64,000 nt of DNA from Lachnospiraceae bacterium 10-1 (GCA_000403495.2 KE159799.1:1041940-1105939), one strand, 5' to 3'. Shown: positions 35,747 through 45,923, counted from the first letter of the stretch. Made by a program: numbers and translations. Notes: generated from the letters alone by a model not told the origin.

Positions 35747-36700
35747 TCAAAGATTCAACCCCTTATCCTCTTCGCACCCCAGCATAATATTAAGACACTG
35801 AATGGCCGCACCGGAAGCGCCTTTTCCCAGATTGTCAAACCGTGTGCTCACCAGCACCCTGTCTTCATTTCCAGTCACAAAAATTTCTATTCCATCCCAC
35901 CCTGCACAGGCATTTCCGGCAAGAAAGCCATTATATTCCGCCTCTTTGCCAAAAGGCATAACCTTTACAAACTTTTCTCCGGAGTAATATCCGCTTAAAA
36001 ATTCATGAATTTTTTCCGGCGTCTGCCCATCTGAAAGCATATCCGTATAAAAAGGAGTTGTAAGGAGCATTCCGTTATAATAATCACATATAATCGGTGA
36101 AAACAGCGGCGCTTTATCAAGCCCTGTTATTTTCTGCATTTCCTTTAAATGTTTATGCTTCTGCGTAAGCGCATACTCTCTTGGAGCATCAAGCTCTTTT
36201 TCTCTTTCCTTTGCCTCATAGACCGCAATTGTTTTCTTACCAGCCCCGCTGTAGCCTGACAGTGCAAATGCTGACACCGGATAATCTTTCGGGAGTAATC
36301 CGCCTGCAATCAATGGGTAAATGATGGTAATAAATCCGGTGGCATAGCATCCCGGAACTGCAATTCGCTTTCCTTCCTTTATATTCTTTCTATGTATTTT
36401 CGACAATTCAGGAAAACCATACGCCCAGCCTTCCTTAGTTCTGTGAGCTGTAGATGTATCTATTATTTTCACAGCTTCATTTTCCACAAGGCTTACGGAT
36501 TCCCGGGCTGCATCATCCGGGAGACAAAGAAAAGTAATATCTGACTCATTAATCAATCTTTTTCTCTCTTTAACATCCTTCCTGAGCTCAGAAGAAACAG
36601 GAAGCAGTTCAATATCTTCTCTGCCTTCAAATCTTTCATGAATCCTAAGTCCTGTAGTGCCTTCGCTTCCATCAATAAAAATTTTTGTTTTTTTACTCAT
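35747..36700 (-). CDS. argC: N-acetyl-gamma-glutamyl-phosphate reductase, type 2
   Basis: NADPH-dependent third step of arginine synthesis. The 317-residue length and the N-terminal IFIDGSEGTTG mark the short, type 2 form. Catalytic Cys lies in VPGCYATG (about 112-119), and the SGYSGAGKK segment follows. AGGGAG precedes ATG 36700; the open frame extends 54 nt further. It is separated from argJ by seven accessory genes, an unusual break in the usual argC-argJ-argB-argD order. Confidence 0.94.
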   Translation of the reverse strand: MSKKTKIFIDGSEGTTGLRIHERFEGREDIELLPVSSELRKDVKERKRLINESDITFLCLPDDAARESVSLVENEAVKIIDTSTAHRTKEGWAYGFPELSKIHRKNIKEGKRIAVPGCYATGFITIIYPLIAGGLLPKDYPVSAFALSGYSGAGKKTIAVYEAKEREKELDAPREYALTQKHKHLKEMQKITGLDKAPLFSPIICDYYNGMLLTTPFYTDMLSDGQTPEKIHEFLSGYYSGEKFVKVMPFGKEAEYNGFLAGNACAGWDGIEIFVTGNEDRVLVSTRFDNLGKGASGAAIQCLNIMLGCEEDKGLNL

Positions 36701-36765
36701 TTCACTTTTCTCCCTAATTGGTTGATCTGAATCAGAGCACGCGCCTCTTTTCATCTCTTGAGGCG

Positions 36766-37455
36766 TTATTTCCAGGGGCGCTTTTTCCCCATCCAGCCCT
36801 TTTCTTTCCAGTAATCCCCATCCGCCTTGTTAAATCCGTTTTTCTGCATCATGCGCATAACGTTGAAATATACTTTCGTTTTTATGGAGGGCTTTACCTT
36901 TCTCTGATTCTTTTTTATTTTTTTCGCCAGCGCAGTCGTCTTTTTATCAATCCGCCTCTTTACCCTGCTGTTTACTCTTGCCCATGAAGTTTCAAAAACA
37001 GCAATCCCATATTTATAGGTTTTAGCAACTCCCCAAAAGAAGGTGCTGTCTGCCATATCTTTATTTGTGCTTTTCATTCCGGCTCCTGCCGCAGTGGAAA
37101 TACATACCGCCTGCTTACGAAACATTTTTTCCTCCGGACGGTGCACCATCCACCTGTAGCCATAATGGTCCAAAAATGCTTTCATTGCTCCCGTTACATG
37201 ATAAACATATACAGGACTTGCCAGAATAATCACGTCCGCCATATCCATAGCCTGTGTAATTGGCTTAAGCTTTTCATAATGGGGACACAGTTTTTCATCT
37301 TTTCCAAAACAACTGGTACACCCTGCACAGAAAGAATCAAAATCCTTTGGCAGAAAAAATTCTTTCATCTCTCCTCCCAGTTTTTCTGCAAGCATCCTTG
37401 CAATATGGTAGGTGGAACCTTTATGGTTCTGTCCATGAATTATCGTTATCCTCAT
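36766..37455 (-). CDS. Flavodoxin-fold NAD(P)H:FMN oxidoreductase / iron-sulfur flavoprotein
   Basis: A 229-residue cytoplasmic redox protein. The FMN-binding start MRITIIHGQNHKGST and SPVYVYHVTGAMKAFLDH are typical of the NADPH-dependent FMN reductase superfamily. Cysteines C43, C46, C49 and C57 could bind an Fe-S cluster, as in iron-sulfur flavoproteins. The C-terminal 60 residues are strongly basic. AGGAGGG precedes ATG 37455, whereas the frame runs on to 37572. Physiological partner unknown. Confidence 0.83.
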   Translation of the reverse strand: MRITIIHGQNHKGSTYHIARMLAEKLGGEMKEFFLPKDFDSFCAGCTSCFGKDEKLCPHYEKLKPITQAMDMADVIILASPVYVYHVTGAMKAFLDHYGYRWMVHRPEEKMFRKQAVCISTAAGAGMKSTNKDMADSTFFWGVAKTYKYGIAVFETSWARVNSRVKRRIDKKTTALAKKIKKNQRKVKPSIKTKVYFNVMRMMQKNGFNKADGDYWKEKGWMGKKRPWK

Positions 37456-37665
37456 TGAATTCCCTCCTGTAAGCTGCTGAAACACATCAGGATAACTATA
37501 CGCTTTCCTGTTTAAAATCTCAACCAAATTTATACAGGTTAATGAAAAATTAAGTTCAGCCATGTCGTTCATAAGCCACCAGAATATACATTTTGCCTGG
37601 CTAGATAATTAACTGGCTGGCGACTTACAACGCATCTATAAATCATACCGGTGTCGCATTGCATG

Positions 37666-37782
37666 ATTATACAATATAAATGTATAATATTCAATAATAT
37701 TTTATTTTTATGCATAAAAAAAGATATTTATTTAAATTTTATACATTATACTATTGCATTTTAAAGTAATCTGTTGTATATT
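37666..37782 (+). promoter_or_regulatory. argG: argG promoter and operator-like palindromes
   Basis: The 426-nt gap 37456-37881 is AT-rich. TTGCAT (37754-37759) and TATATT (37777-37782) are 17 nt apart and form a good promoter about 100 nt before argG. Upstream are a 23-nt inverted repeat with arms ATTATACA/TGTATAAT (37666-37688) and a perfect 16-bp palindrome TTTTTATGCATAAAAA (37705-37720). TGTATA half-sites recur, one overlapping the -10. ArgR binding is plausible but was not tested. I saw nothing else in 37456-37660. Confidence 0.5.
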
Positions 37783-37881
37783 GTCAGAAGAAAGTTATCT
37801 TTGCTAAAGCGATTTTTTGCCAGGTCTATTTTTCCAGGAAAATATTGCTTTGTACTAAAAATAATATGGAGGCAGTAAATT

Positions 37882-39102
37882 ATGAAAGAAAAAGTTGTCT
37901 TAGCGTATTCAGGGGGACTTGATACCACCGCCATTATTCCCTGGCTTAAAGAAAACTTCGATTATGAAGTAATCTGCGTCTGCATCGACTGCGGACAGGG
38001 TGAAGAACTTGACGGGCTTGAGGAAAGAGCTAAATTCTGCGGCGCTGAAAAATTATACATATTGGATGTTACAGATGAATTTTGTGATGAATACATTGTT
38101 CCCTGCGTGCAGGCACATGCTGTATATGAAAACAAATATCTTCTCGGCACTTCAATGGCAAGGCCGCTGATTGCAAAAAAGCTGGTTGAAATTGCAAGGA
38201 AAGAAAATGCAAGCGCAATCTGTCACGGCGCTACCGGAAAAGGAAATGACCAGATCCGGTTTGAACTTGGCATCAAAGCACTTGCCCCTGATTTAAAAAT
38301 TATTGCCGCATGGCGGAATGATAAATGGACTTTAGATTCCCGTGAGTCCGAAATTGCATACTGTAAGGCACATGGCATTGACCTTCCTTTCTCCGCAGAT
38401 TCAAGCTACAGCCGCGACCGGAACCTGTGGCATATCAGCCATGAAGGACTGGAACTGGAAGATCCTGCAAATGAACCCAACTTTGAGCATCTCCTGGTAC
38501 TTGGAACCACGCCTGAAAAGGCTCCTGATGAGGGTGAATATGTTACCATGACTTTTGAAAAAGGGGTTCCCACTTCCGTAAATGGTCAAAAGATGAAAGT
38601 ATCTGATATTATTCGGGAATTAAACAAATTGGGCGGTAAGCACGGCATTGGCATTGTTGATATTGTAGAAAATCGTGTGGTAGGCATGAAGTCCAGAGGT
38701 GTATATGAAACCCCTGGAGGAACCATCCTTTATGAAGCACACCAGCAGTTAGAAGAACTGATTCTTGACAGGGATACGTACGCTGCCAAGATGGACATGG
38801 GAAATAAACTTGCACAGATCGTATATGAGGGGAAATGGTTCTCTCCTTTACGGGAAGCAGTACAGGCATTTATTAAATCCACACAGCAGTACGTGACAGG
38901 TGAAGTAAAGTTCAAACTTTATAAGGGAAATATTATAAAGGCCGGTACTACCTCTCCTTACTCTTTATATAATGAAAGTATTGCGTCCTTTACCACCGGT
39001 GATCTGTATGACCATCATGATGCAGAAGGCTTCATCAACCTGTTTGGTCTTTCCACCAAAGTCCGGGCCATGAAAATGCAGGAATGCGGCGAATTAAAAT
39101 AA
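37882..39102 (+). CDS. argG: Argininosuccinate synthase
   Basis: Joins citrulline and aspartate with ATP, the penultimate step to arginine. The 406-residue product has the PP-motif AYSGGLDTT at 8-16, [14 protein letters not shown] and [11 protein letters not shown]-like (here [10 protein letters not shown]) segments. Full length with GGAGG upstream. argH does not follow; instead a DUF1294 gene begins 41 nt later. Divergent from the other arg genes. Confidence 0.96.
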   Translation: MKEKVVLAYSGGLDTTAIIPWLKENFDYEVICVCIDCGQGEELDGLEERAKFCGAEKLYILDVTDEFCDEYIVPCVQAHAVYENKYLLGTSMARPLIAKKLVEIARKENASAICHGATGKGNDQIRFELGIKALAPDLKIIAAWRNDKWTLDSRESEIAYCKAHGIDLPFSADSSYSRDRNLWHISHEGLELEDPANEPNFEHLLVLGTTPEKAPDEGEYVTMTFEKGVPTSVNGQKMKVSDIIRELNKLGGKHGIGIVDIVENRVVGMKSRGVYETPGGTILYEAHQQLEELILDRDTYAAKMDMGNKLAQIVYEGKWFSPLREAVQAFIKSTQQYVTGEVKFKLYKGNIIKAGTTSPYSLYNESIASFTTGDLYDHHDAEGFINLFGLSTKVRAMKMQECGELK

Positions 39103-39143
39103 CTGTTCATTAGTTGTTTATTACAATGGAGGCTGATTCGCTT

Positions 39144-39437
39144 ATGGATGTGATCACATTATTATTATCTTATTTCATAGCAGTCAACTTAATCGGCTTT
39201 GTCCTGATGGGCATAGATAAATATAAAGCAAAAAAAAGGGGCTTCCGTATTCCGGAAGCAACCCTTTTTACTATTGCTGTTATTGGCGGAAGCATAGGTT
39301 CCATTGCAGGAATGTATGCTTTTCGTCATAAAACAAGGCATAGGTCGTTTGTGTATGGAATGCCTTTTATTTTATTTGTTCAAATCGTTCTTATTATTGC
39401 TGTTTTAAATGCACCAATTGAAATTTCCATCTTATAG
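39144..39437 (+). CDS. DUF1294 membrane protein
   Basis: A 97-residue inner-membrane protein with three hydrophobic segments and the DUF1294 core: GIDKYKAKK--FRIPE and GG--GS-AGM--FRHKT. GGAGG lies 11 nt before ATG 39144; the open frame starts 30 nt earlier. Function of the family is unknown. Confidence 0.82.
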   Translation: MDVITLLLSYFIAVNLIGFVLMGIDKYKAKKRGFRIPEATLFTIAVIGGSIGSIAGMYAFRHKTRHRSFVYGMPFILFVQIVLIIAVLNAPIEISIL

Positions 39438-39453
39438 TGGGAGGAATAAATTT

Positions 39454-40179
39454 ATGCATATCGCAATCTGTGATGATAATGTGGCCGACAGAAAACAATT
39501 AGAACGTCTCCTTTGCAGGGAATCTGACAAACGCAAAGCTGATACAGGTGTTTTTTACACAGATTCTTTTGGCGATGCCGATGCCCTTGGCAAGAATCCC
39601 ATGCCTTATGATCTTTTCTTTTTAGACTTCATTTCAGACAGTGAAAATGGATTTACTTTTGCACTAAAACTGCGCAGCATCGGCGTCACAGCTCCCATTG
39701 TGCTTTGTTCTTCTAAAATTAATTATCTTTCCAGAATGACTTCTGCTGAAAATCCTTCTGATTTTATGCATCTTAATAAGCCGATTATAGTGTCCGAACT
39801 TTGCCAGGTACTGGATAAAGCGATTCAAATGCAGCAAAGCCGCGTCCCTACAATTGAACTGCGCTCAGAAAAAGACACCTTGTATGTAAAAGAAGATGAT
39901 ATCGTTTATGCGGTTTCGGAAGGGTTGTTCGTTCATGTATTTTTAAATAACGGAACTAAAGTTTCATTGATTACCAGTATGGAAAACTTCTACCACAGTG
40001 TATCTATGTACTCTCACATGCTTATGCTCACAAACAAATCTTTAATCAATATTGCTTATCTTGATAAAGTACTGCCTGCAAAGGTTATTTTAAAAGACGG
40101 AACCGCCGTAAAATCTTCACTTTTTTTACAGAAATATATTAAAAGCGCCCTGCAGGAATATCTTGCAGAGCACCCTTAA
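39454..40179 (+). CDS. LytTR-family response regulator (orphan)
   Basis: A 241-residue regulator of the AgrA/ComE/VirR class. The receiver domain shows D7-D8, phospho-acceptor D58 (FFLDF) and K109 (NKP). The LytTR DNA-binding domain covers about 133-238 (YVKEDDIVYAVSEG, NKSLINIAYLDKV). GGGAGG 9 nt upstream fixes ATG 39454. No histidine kinase gene is adjacent, unlike most AgrA-type systems. The next gene, degV, is convergent and ends 8 nt away. Confidence 0.9.
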   Translation: MHIAICDDNVADRKQLERLLCRESDKRKADTGVFYTDSFGDADALGKNPMPYDLFFLDFISDSENGFTFALKLRSIGVTAPIVLCSSKINYLSRMTSAENPSDFMHLNKPIIVSELCQVLDKAIQMQQSRVPTIELRSEKDTLYVKEDDIVYAVSEGLFVHVFLNNGTKVSLITSMENFYHSVSMYSHMLMLTNKSLINIAYLDKVLPAKVILKDGTAVKSSLFLQKYIKSALQEYLAEHP

Positions 40180-40187
40180 CATACCAT

Positions 40188-41024
40188 TTACAGTGTAACA
40201 ATCACGCCTCCGTCATTTGCATACATACTGCTGACGCCTCTGGTGTCCATCACCAAAACATCCTTCACGTGAATTTTAGCAAGAATCATTTCCTTTACTC
40301 TCTCCGCCCTTTCAGGACAGTTGCAGTGAGTAATCATCAGTCTTTTGTCCTCAGGATGCACAGCCTCTTTTGCCACTGTTTCCGCCATCTTTGCAAGAGA
40401 TTTCTTAATCCCAATGGCCTGGCCTAACTGAATAATCTCACCAGCATCTGCGCCCATAACAGGTTTAATGCTTAAAGTAGATGCCACAAGTGCCTTTACT
40501 CCGGTTAAACGTCCATTTTTCCGCAGTGTTTCCAAATTATCCAACACAAAATAAGTATTCATATGATCTCTGTATGCTGTCAGCTTCTTGCAGATTTCTT
40601 CGAAAGGCAGACCTTCCTCGGACCACTCAGCCGCCATAAAGGCAAGCTGTGTTTCTCCGCAGCTTGCAGAATGGGAGTCGCATACAAAAATATTCTTTTT
40701 CCCATACTCCTCTTCATACATTTTCTTTCCAAGTTCCGCGCTGTTATAGCTGCCGCTTAATTTAGAGGATAAAGTAAACACAAATACATTCTCCGCCTCT
40801 GTCCGATATGCCTCCTTAAAATTTTCAGGTGAAGGACAATAGGATTTAGGACATTTAGGGGATGCTGCCACCTTTGCAAGAAACTCTTTTTGATTAAAAG
40901 TTTCATCATCTATGATTACCTCGCCCTCCACTTCCAATCCCAGTGCCACTGATTCATACCGGGGATCGTTTGCAAGGGTAAGCGGGAATTCACAACAACT
41001 GTCTGCCACAATCTTATAGCTCAT
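40188..41024 (-). CDS. DegV-family fatty-acid-binding protein
   Basis: A 278-residue cytoplasmic protein of the FakB/DegV fold, which binds a fatty acid and presents it to a FakA kinase. The N-terminal KIVADSCCEFP, the FTLSSKLSGSYNSA segment and LETLRKNGRLTG are typical. The RGVSSMYANDGGVIV C-terminus is normal. GGAGG fixes ATG 41024. The ligand in this branch is not known. Confidence 0.88.
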   Translation of the reverse strand: MSYKIVADSCCEFPLTLANDPRYESVALGLEVEGEVIIDDETFNQKEFLAKVAASPKCPKSYCPSPENFKEAYRTEAENVFVFTLSSKLSGSYNSAELGKKMYEEEYGKKNIFVCDSHSASCGETQLAFMAAEWSEEGLPFEEICKKLTAYRDHMNTYFVLDNLETLRKNGRLTGVKALVASTLSIKPVMGADAGEIIQLGQAIGIKKSLAKMAETVAKEAVHPEDKRLMITHCNCPERAERVKEMILAKIHVKDVLVMDTRGVSSMYANDGGVIVTL

Positions 41025-41268
41025 AATAACCTCCAAACCATATCATATGTTTATTTTTCACCATTCCACATAGTTTTCATTACTACATATGATAGCATAT
41101 TGTATCTCCTTTGTAAACCATTATTCAAAACTTGCAGTTCCGCCATAAACTAATGACAAGACTGAGTATTATGAATTTATAACAAAAATACGTGGATGCT
41201 TGCACCCAAAGATGAAATATTATATTATGTTACAGTAAGTTTTAAAATAATAGAAATGAGGACATATC

Positions 41269-42420
41269 ATGACCACAAATGAAAAAGCATTAATGCTTCA
41301 TGAAAAATGGAACGGAAAGCTGGAAACCACCTCCAAAGCCCCTGTCAAATCCAGGGAAGATTTATCTTATGCCTATACCCCCGGCGTTGCAGAGCCCTGC
41401 AAAGTCATTGCACAGGATAAGGAGGCCGCCTATAAATACACAATGAAATCCAATACCGTGGCTGTTGTCTCTGACGGAAGCGCAGTATTAGGGCTTGGAA
41501 ATATCGGCCCTTATGCGGCAATGCCTGTAATGGAAGGAAAAGCTGTTCTTTTTAAAGAATTTGGCGGCGTCAATGCAGTTCCCATCTGCTTAGATACCCA
41601 GGATACGGAAGAAATCATTAAAGCTGTCACTTATCTTGCCCCCGGCTTCGGCGGCATTAATCTGGAAGATATCAGCGCACCCCGCTGCTTTGAAATTGAA
41701 GAGCGTTTAAAGGAAATTCTGGATATTCCTGTTTTTCATGATGACCAGCATGGCACTGCCATTGTTGTTTTAGCAGGCATTATCAATGCCCTTAAAGTTG
41801 TAGGAAAGAAAAAGGAGGAATGCCAAATTGTTGTAAATGGTGCCGGCAGCGCGGGCATCGCCATTACCAGACTGCTTCTCACCTATGGATTCCCTCACAT
41901 TATTATGTGCGACAAGGCAGGTATTTTATCCAAAGATACAAAAGATCTGAACTGGATGCAGCAAAAAATGACTCAGGTTACCAATCTTGACAATAAAACG
42001 GGTACTTTAGCCGATGCTTTAAAAGGTGCGGATATCTTTGTGGGTGTTTCTGCTCCCGGCATTGTTTCTCCTGAAATGGTTGCTTCCATGAATAAAGACT
42101 CCATTTTATTTGCTATGGCAAATCCTGTTCCTGAAATCATGCCTGACGATGCAAAGGCTGCCGGTGCAAGAGTTGTTGGCACCGGCCGGAGTGATTTCCC
42201 CAATCAGGTCAACAATGTAATTGCCTTTCCCGGCATTTTTAAAGGAGCCTTAGAAGGACGCGCCACACAAATCACCGAAGAAATGAAGCTTGCAGCCGCT
42301 TCTGCCATTGCTTCTCTCGTTCCTGATGATGAATTAAATGAAACTAACATTCTGCCGGAAGCCTTTCATCCTGAAGTTGCCGGCCTTGTTGCCCAGGCAG
42401 TAAAAACACATATTAAATAA
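41269..42420 (+). CDS. NAD(P)-dependent malic enzyme
   Basis: Oxidative decarboxylation of malate to pyruvate. The 383-residue product is the short bacterial form. Visible blocks are YTPGVAEPC, SDGSAVLGLGNIGP, FHDDQHGTA (metal site) and the nucleotide fold VNGAGSAGIA. GAGG precedes the ATG after a 244-nt gap in which I saw no other feature. It overlaps the radical SAM gene by 1 nt (TAATG). Confidence 0.92.
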   Translation: MTTNEKALMLHEKWNGKLETTSKAPVKSREDLSYAYTPGVAEPCKVIAQDKEAAYKYTMKSNTVAVVSDGSAVLGLGNIGPYAAMPVMEGKAVLFKEFGGVNAVPICLDTQDTEEIIKAVTYLAPGFGGINLEDISAPRCFEIEERLKEILDIPVFHDDQHGTAIVVLAGIINALKVVGKKKEECQIVVNGAGSAGIAITRLLLTYGFPHIIMCDKAGILSKDTKDLNWMQQKMTQVTNLDNKTGTLADALKGADIFVGVSAPGIVSPEMVASMNKDSILFAMANPVPEIMPDDAKAAGARVVGTGRSDFPNQVNNVIAFPGIFKGALEGRATQITEEMKLAAASAIASLVPDDELNETNILPEAFHPEVAGLVAQAVKTHIK

Positions 42421-43424
42421 TGGAAATTTTAAGTAAAAACTCCGGTCATACTACCGGTATTCCTTACAAAAACTGGCATGGAAAGCCCTACTACTCCCTG
42501 GATGCCTATTGCAAAAACACTTATGGGGAAAAATTATATAAAGTGGCTTTAAATGCAGGACTTACCTGCCCCAACAGAGATGGTACACTAGGAACAGGGG
42601 GCTGCATTTTCTGCAGTGCAGGGGGAAGCGGTGATTTTGCCGCCTCCACAGCAGATACTGACAGCGCCTTTGAACAAGCTTTTTTACAAAGTAAAAACTC
42701 CTTATCCGGAAAGAAAACCGGTCAGAAATTTATTGCTTACTTTCAGGCTTACACCAACACCTACGGTCCTGTTTCCTATTTGGAAAAAGTATACCGGCTT
42801 GCCCTTAAGGAGCCTTCTGTTGCGGGAATTTCCATTGCCACCCGGCCGGACTGTCTGCCTGACAATGTTATGGCGCTGCTATGCCGGCTGAAAAAGGAAT
42901 ATCCTGCTAAATTTATCTGGCTGGAGCTGGGGCTTCAAACGATTTTTGAATCTTCCGCCGCTTTTATCAGACGTGGGTATCCTCTCTCCTGTTTTGAAGA
43001 AGCTGTGTATATGCTCCATGAGGCAGGCATTCCTGTTATCACTCATATGATTTTAGGCCTGCCCCATGAGACAAAAGAAGATATTATTTCCTCTATGGAA
43101 TATTTAAATCAAAAACCTGTCTGGGGTGTTAAACTACAGCTTTTGCACATACTTAAGGACACGGATTTAAGTTTTCTCTATGAAAAAGAGCCTTTCCTTT
43201 ATGGTTCCTATGAGACCTTAGCGCTTTACTTAGACACACTGATCCCATGTCTTGAACATCTGCGCCCCAACATGGTAATCCACAGAGTAACCGGTGATGC
43301 TCCAAAAAAACTGCTTTTAGCTCCCTGCTGGAGTTCCAATAAAAGGGTTGTGCTAAATACCCTGCATAGACAAATGAAAAAATGCGGTTCCTTTCAGGGA
43401 AAACACTGGAAAGCCACACCATAA
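42420..43424 (+). CDS. TIGR01212-family radical SAM protein (YtqA-like)
   Basis: A 334-residue iron-sulfur enzyme of unknown reaction. Cluster cysteines are C50, C62 and C65 (C-x11-C-x2-C in NAGLTCPNRDG ... GCIFC), the spacing specific to TIGR01212, related to the Elp3 group. IATRPDC and LELGLQT are also typical. Start overlaps the malic enzyme stop by 1 nt, so translation is coupled. Confidence 0.88.
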   Translation: MEILSKNSGHTTGIPYKNWHGKPYYSLDAYCKNTYGEKLYKVALNAGLTCPNRDGTLGTGGCIFCSAGGSGDFAASTADTDSAFEQAFLQSKNSLSGKKTGQKFIAYFQAYTNTYGPVSYLEKVYRLALKEPSVAGISIATRPDCLPDNVMALLCRLKKEYPAKFIWLELGLQTIFESSAAFIRRGYPLSCFEEAVYMLHEAGIPVITHMILGLPHETKEDIISSMEYLNQKPVWGVKLQLLHILKDTDLSFLYEKEPFLYGSYETLALYLDTLIPCLEHLRPNMVIHRVTGDAPKKLLLAPCWSSNKRVVLNTLHRQMKKCGSFQGKHWKATP

Positions 43425-43484
43425 ATTTTTGAAACTATAAACTACTTTTACTTTGATATGATTCATGGGAAAGGATAAATTATT

Positions 43485-44000
43485 ATGCATGATCCTTTGA
43501 CTCTTTATAAACTAATCGTTCTCTATATGCTTGACCGGGTAGACTTTCCTTTGACTAAATCCCAGATCGGAGATTTTATTCTCGAAAAGGAATATACGAA
43601 TTTTCTTACCCTTCAGCAGGTTATTGGAGAACTAACAGATGCCGGCCTTATTACCGCCCAGTCTATCCGCAACCGCACCCACTTAAGCATCACCCGTGAA
43701 GGACGGGAGACTTTAAGCTTCTTTGGAAATCAAATAAACGAAGGTATCAAGACCGACGTGAATCTTTTTTTCAAAGAAAATGAAATAACCCTTAGGAATG
43801 AAGTTTCCATCCTGTCCGACTTCTATAAATCCACCTCTGGAGAATATGAAGCCCACTTAATTGCAAAAGATAAAAACATCAATTTGATAGACATAACAAT
43901 TTCAGTTCCCACTAAGGAAACAGCAGGCGCTATCTGTGATAACTGGCAGCGAAAAAATCAGGAAATCTACCAGTACCTGATCAGCCAGCTTTTTGGATGA
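43485..44000 (+). CDS. DUF4364 family protein
   Basis: A 171-residue protein with an N-terminal winged-helix-like half (about 5-80, ending in THLSITREGRETL) and a beta-rich C-terminal half. This matches DUF4364, a clostridial family of unknown function suspected to be regulators. Good GGAAAGG site upstream. Ends at a shared terminator. Confidence 0.82.
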   Translation: MHDPLTLYKLIVLYMLDRVDFPLTKSQIGDFILEKEYTNFLTLQQVIGELTDAGLITAQSIRNRTHLSITREGRETLSFFGNQINEGIKTDVNLFFKENEITLRNEVSILSDFYKSTSGEYEAHLIAKDKNINLIDITISVPTKETAGAICDNWQRKNQEIYQYLISQLFG

Positions 44001-44010
44001 CAAAGAAAAA

Positions 44011-44028
44011 AGGCTGTTGAAACAGCCT
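44011..44028. terminator. Terminator between convergent DUF4364 and DUF5722 genes
   Basis: AGGCTGTT-GA-AACAGCCT (effectively a 7-bp stem with a TGAA loop) preceded by an A-run and followed by a T-rich stretch, in the 36-nt gap between two stop codons. Confidence 0.75.
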
Positions 44029-44036
44029 CATTTCTT

Positions 44037-45923
44037 CTATCTTATAATCTCACTCCAGCTTGAAATTCCAATAATTCCTTTTGCAAAATCCGTATATTGG
44101 GCATGCTGAGGCGTGTCAATGTATTTAAACACTGTGTATAGCTGCTTTTGGCCTCCCCCTCCGTGGTTAAGTCCAAAGGCCAGCCCCTGGGCTACCTCTT
44201 CTCCTGCATCTGTCTGCCGGTTCAGCAAAAATCCATCTATCTCATCATAAGCTTCCATTTTGTAATATGCATAGGCAAAGGCTGCCGCCTGCATAGCTTC
44301 TCCAGCTGTGGAAGTATATCCTAATTCACTGATCAGAATACTTCTGACCTGTCCAGTGCTGTCAAGGAAATGTTCCTGCCTTAAGTAATTAATCAAAACT
44401 TCAATATTTTCCATTGTCATCATGGAAGTGCCCGGATTGTGCTCCACGTATTTAGATGACTTCCATATCCTTGTTTCTGTAAGGGGCACATTGTAAGGAT
44501 GTTGTGCAAGCCCCCAGTCAATATTCCCTTTTTCCGTTATATTATTGTTAAATACATCCAGAATGTCTCTTCCGTCATAATTGGTATTATTTTTTATATT
44601 TCTATCCCATTGCTGATCTAAGGAAATATATACCCTTGCACTGCTGCTTACACTTTTAATCGCAGTATAAAGTACGCGGAATCCTTTTGCAAATTCCTCC
44701 ACATAAGTTTCAATATCCGTATGTGCCATATAATTCCATTCCTTACGGGCATTAATTTCATTTGCAATAATCCAGTTGGAAATTTTTCCATGTCTGGTAT
44801 CCGAGTAACGTTCCGCAAGGAAAGAGCCAATTGCCGCCATATATTCCACACCGGATTCCTCCGCACCATTAAACATGTAATAAGGTGCTGATCCTCCCCG
44901 CCTTGCCTGCGGATGAATCAGTTGCGGATAAGAAGGAGAGTAGTTATTCAAAATAATGGCGGTAGTGGTAATCCCCTTGGCAGTGAGCGTACTGAACACA
45001 AGATCGTACTCTGCCACCACCTGCCCGTTAAGTGTATAGGTTTTTCCATTGTATGTATATTGTATCGAAGGATACGCCGCACTGGTGGTAGGTCCTAATA
45101 ATCTGGCTACAGGAATATTATAGGCTGCCTGTTTGACTCCAAGGTCATCCAGCTCGCTTCCCCGCAGTCTGTTGGGATCCACCAAAAGCCCCTTTATGGA
45201 AGCCGGTTCCTGAAATACGGAAGTATATCTGGCAATTGCCTCCGGATTTGTGATGTATTTAGGCGTACTTACCGGCACATATTCTCCATCCTTTTTTACC
45301 GCTACTACAAACTTTTTAAAAAGCCTGCTGCTTGAAGTATTATAATTTAAGGAAGTAAAAAGTACTGTTTCATTATCCTTATAATCTCTGGCAACATAAT
45401 TGTTGTTTCCTGAAATTGCAGTATCATAGGTATTTAAGGCAAACAAATAATAATATTTGTCATCGCTTTTCGGTATTCCTTCCCCTTTTGCAGTAACGGA
45501 AATTCTGCCCGAGGAGTCTATAATGCATTCCGTGATATCAGCAAAGTCCTCTGCTGTATCAACTGTGATCTCATGACTTTCAGGACGTCTGTTAAAAGCA
45601 TCCCACACAGCATTTCCAGCCGTGACAATATGGCCGATTACGTCCTCTCCCATATCCACTTCCGGCAGCGGCACAGGCTCCTTTTCTTCCACTATTTCCG
45701 AAAGGTTTGGTTCCGGTTCAGCTTCTTCTTTTTGTCTGATTACAGTAAAAAAGAAAATCGTACCCGTCACAGCAAGAACCAATGCGGATGCCAGTAAAAT
45801 CCAAAGTCTGTTTGTAAACCGCTTTCTTGCTCCTGCGGCCGGTTTTTTTCTTATTTTTTTCTTTCGTCTGTTTGCAGGCTTATATTTTGCCGGCTCTTTA
45901 TCGTTTCCGGTTTTAAAACTCAT
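44037..45923 (-). CDS. DUF5722 surface protein, glycoside hydrolase-like
   Basis: A 628-residue membrane-anchored protein. A basic cytoplasmic tail (RRKKIRKK) leads to one membrane segment at about 38-62 and an acidic linker. The extracytoplasmic part has a beta-sandwich-like region and then DUF5722 (about 230-625), a TIM-barrel-like family related to glycosidases; WIIANEINARKEW and a late ISELGYTS segment look like catalytic-Glu strand ends. It overlaps the rarA stop by 11 nt. Substrate unknown. Confidence 0.8.
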   Translation of the reverse strand: MSFKTGNDKEPAKYKPANRRKKKIRKKPAAGARKRFTNRLWILLASALVLAVTGTIFFFTVIRQKEEAEPEPNLSEIVEEKEPVPLPEVDMGEDVIGHIVTAGNAVWDAFNRRPESHEITVDTAEDFADITECIIDSSGRISVTAKGEGIPKSDDKYYYLFALNTYDTAISGNNNYVARDYKDNETVLFTSLNYNTSSSRLFKKFVVAVKKDGEYVPVSTPKYITNPEAIARYTSVFQEPASIKGLLVDPNRLRGSELDDLGVKQAAYNIPVARLLGPTTSAAYPSIQYTYNGKTYTLNGQVVAEYDLVFSTLTAKGITTTAIILNNYSPSYPQLIHPQARRGGSAPYYMFNGAEESGVEYMAAIGSFLAERYSDTRHGKISNWIIANEINARKEWNYMAHTDIETYVEEFAKGFRVLYTAIKSVSSSARVYISLDQQWDRNIKNNTNYDGRDILDVFNNNITEKGNIDWGLAQHPYNVPLTETRIWKSSKYVEHNPGTSMMTMENIEVLINYLRQEHFLDSTGQVRSILISELGYTSTAGEAMQAAAFAYAYYKMEAYDEIDGFLLNRQTDAGEEVAQGLAFGLNHGGGGQKQLYTVFKYIDTPQHAQYTDFAKGIIGISSWSEIIR

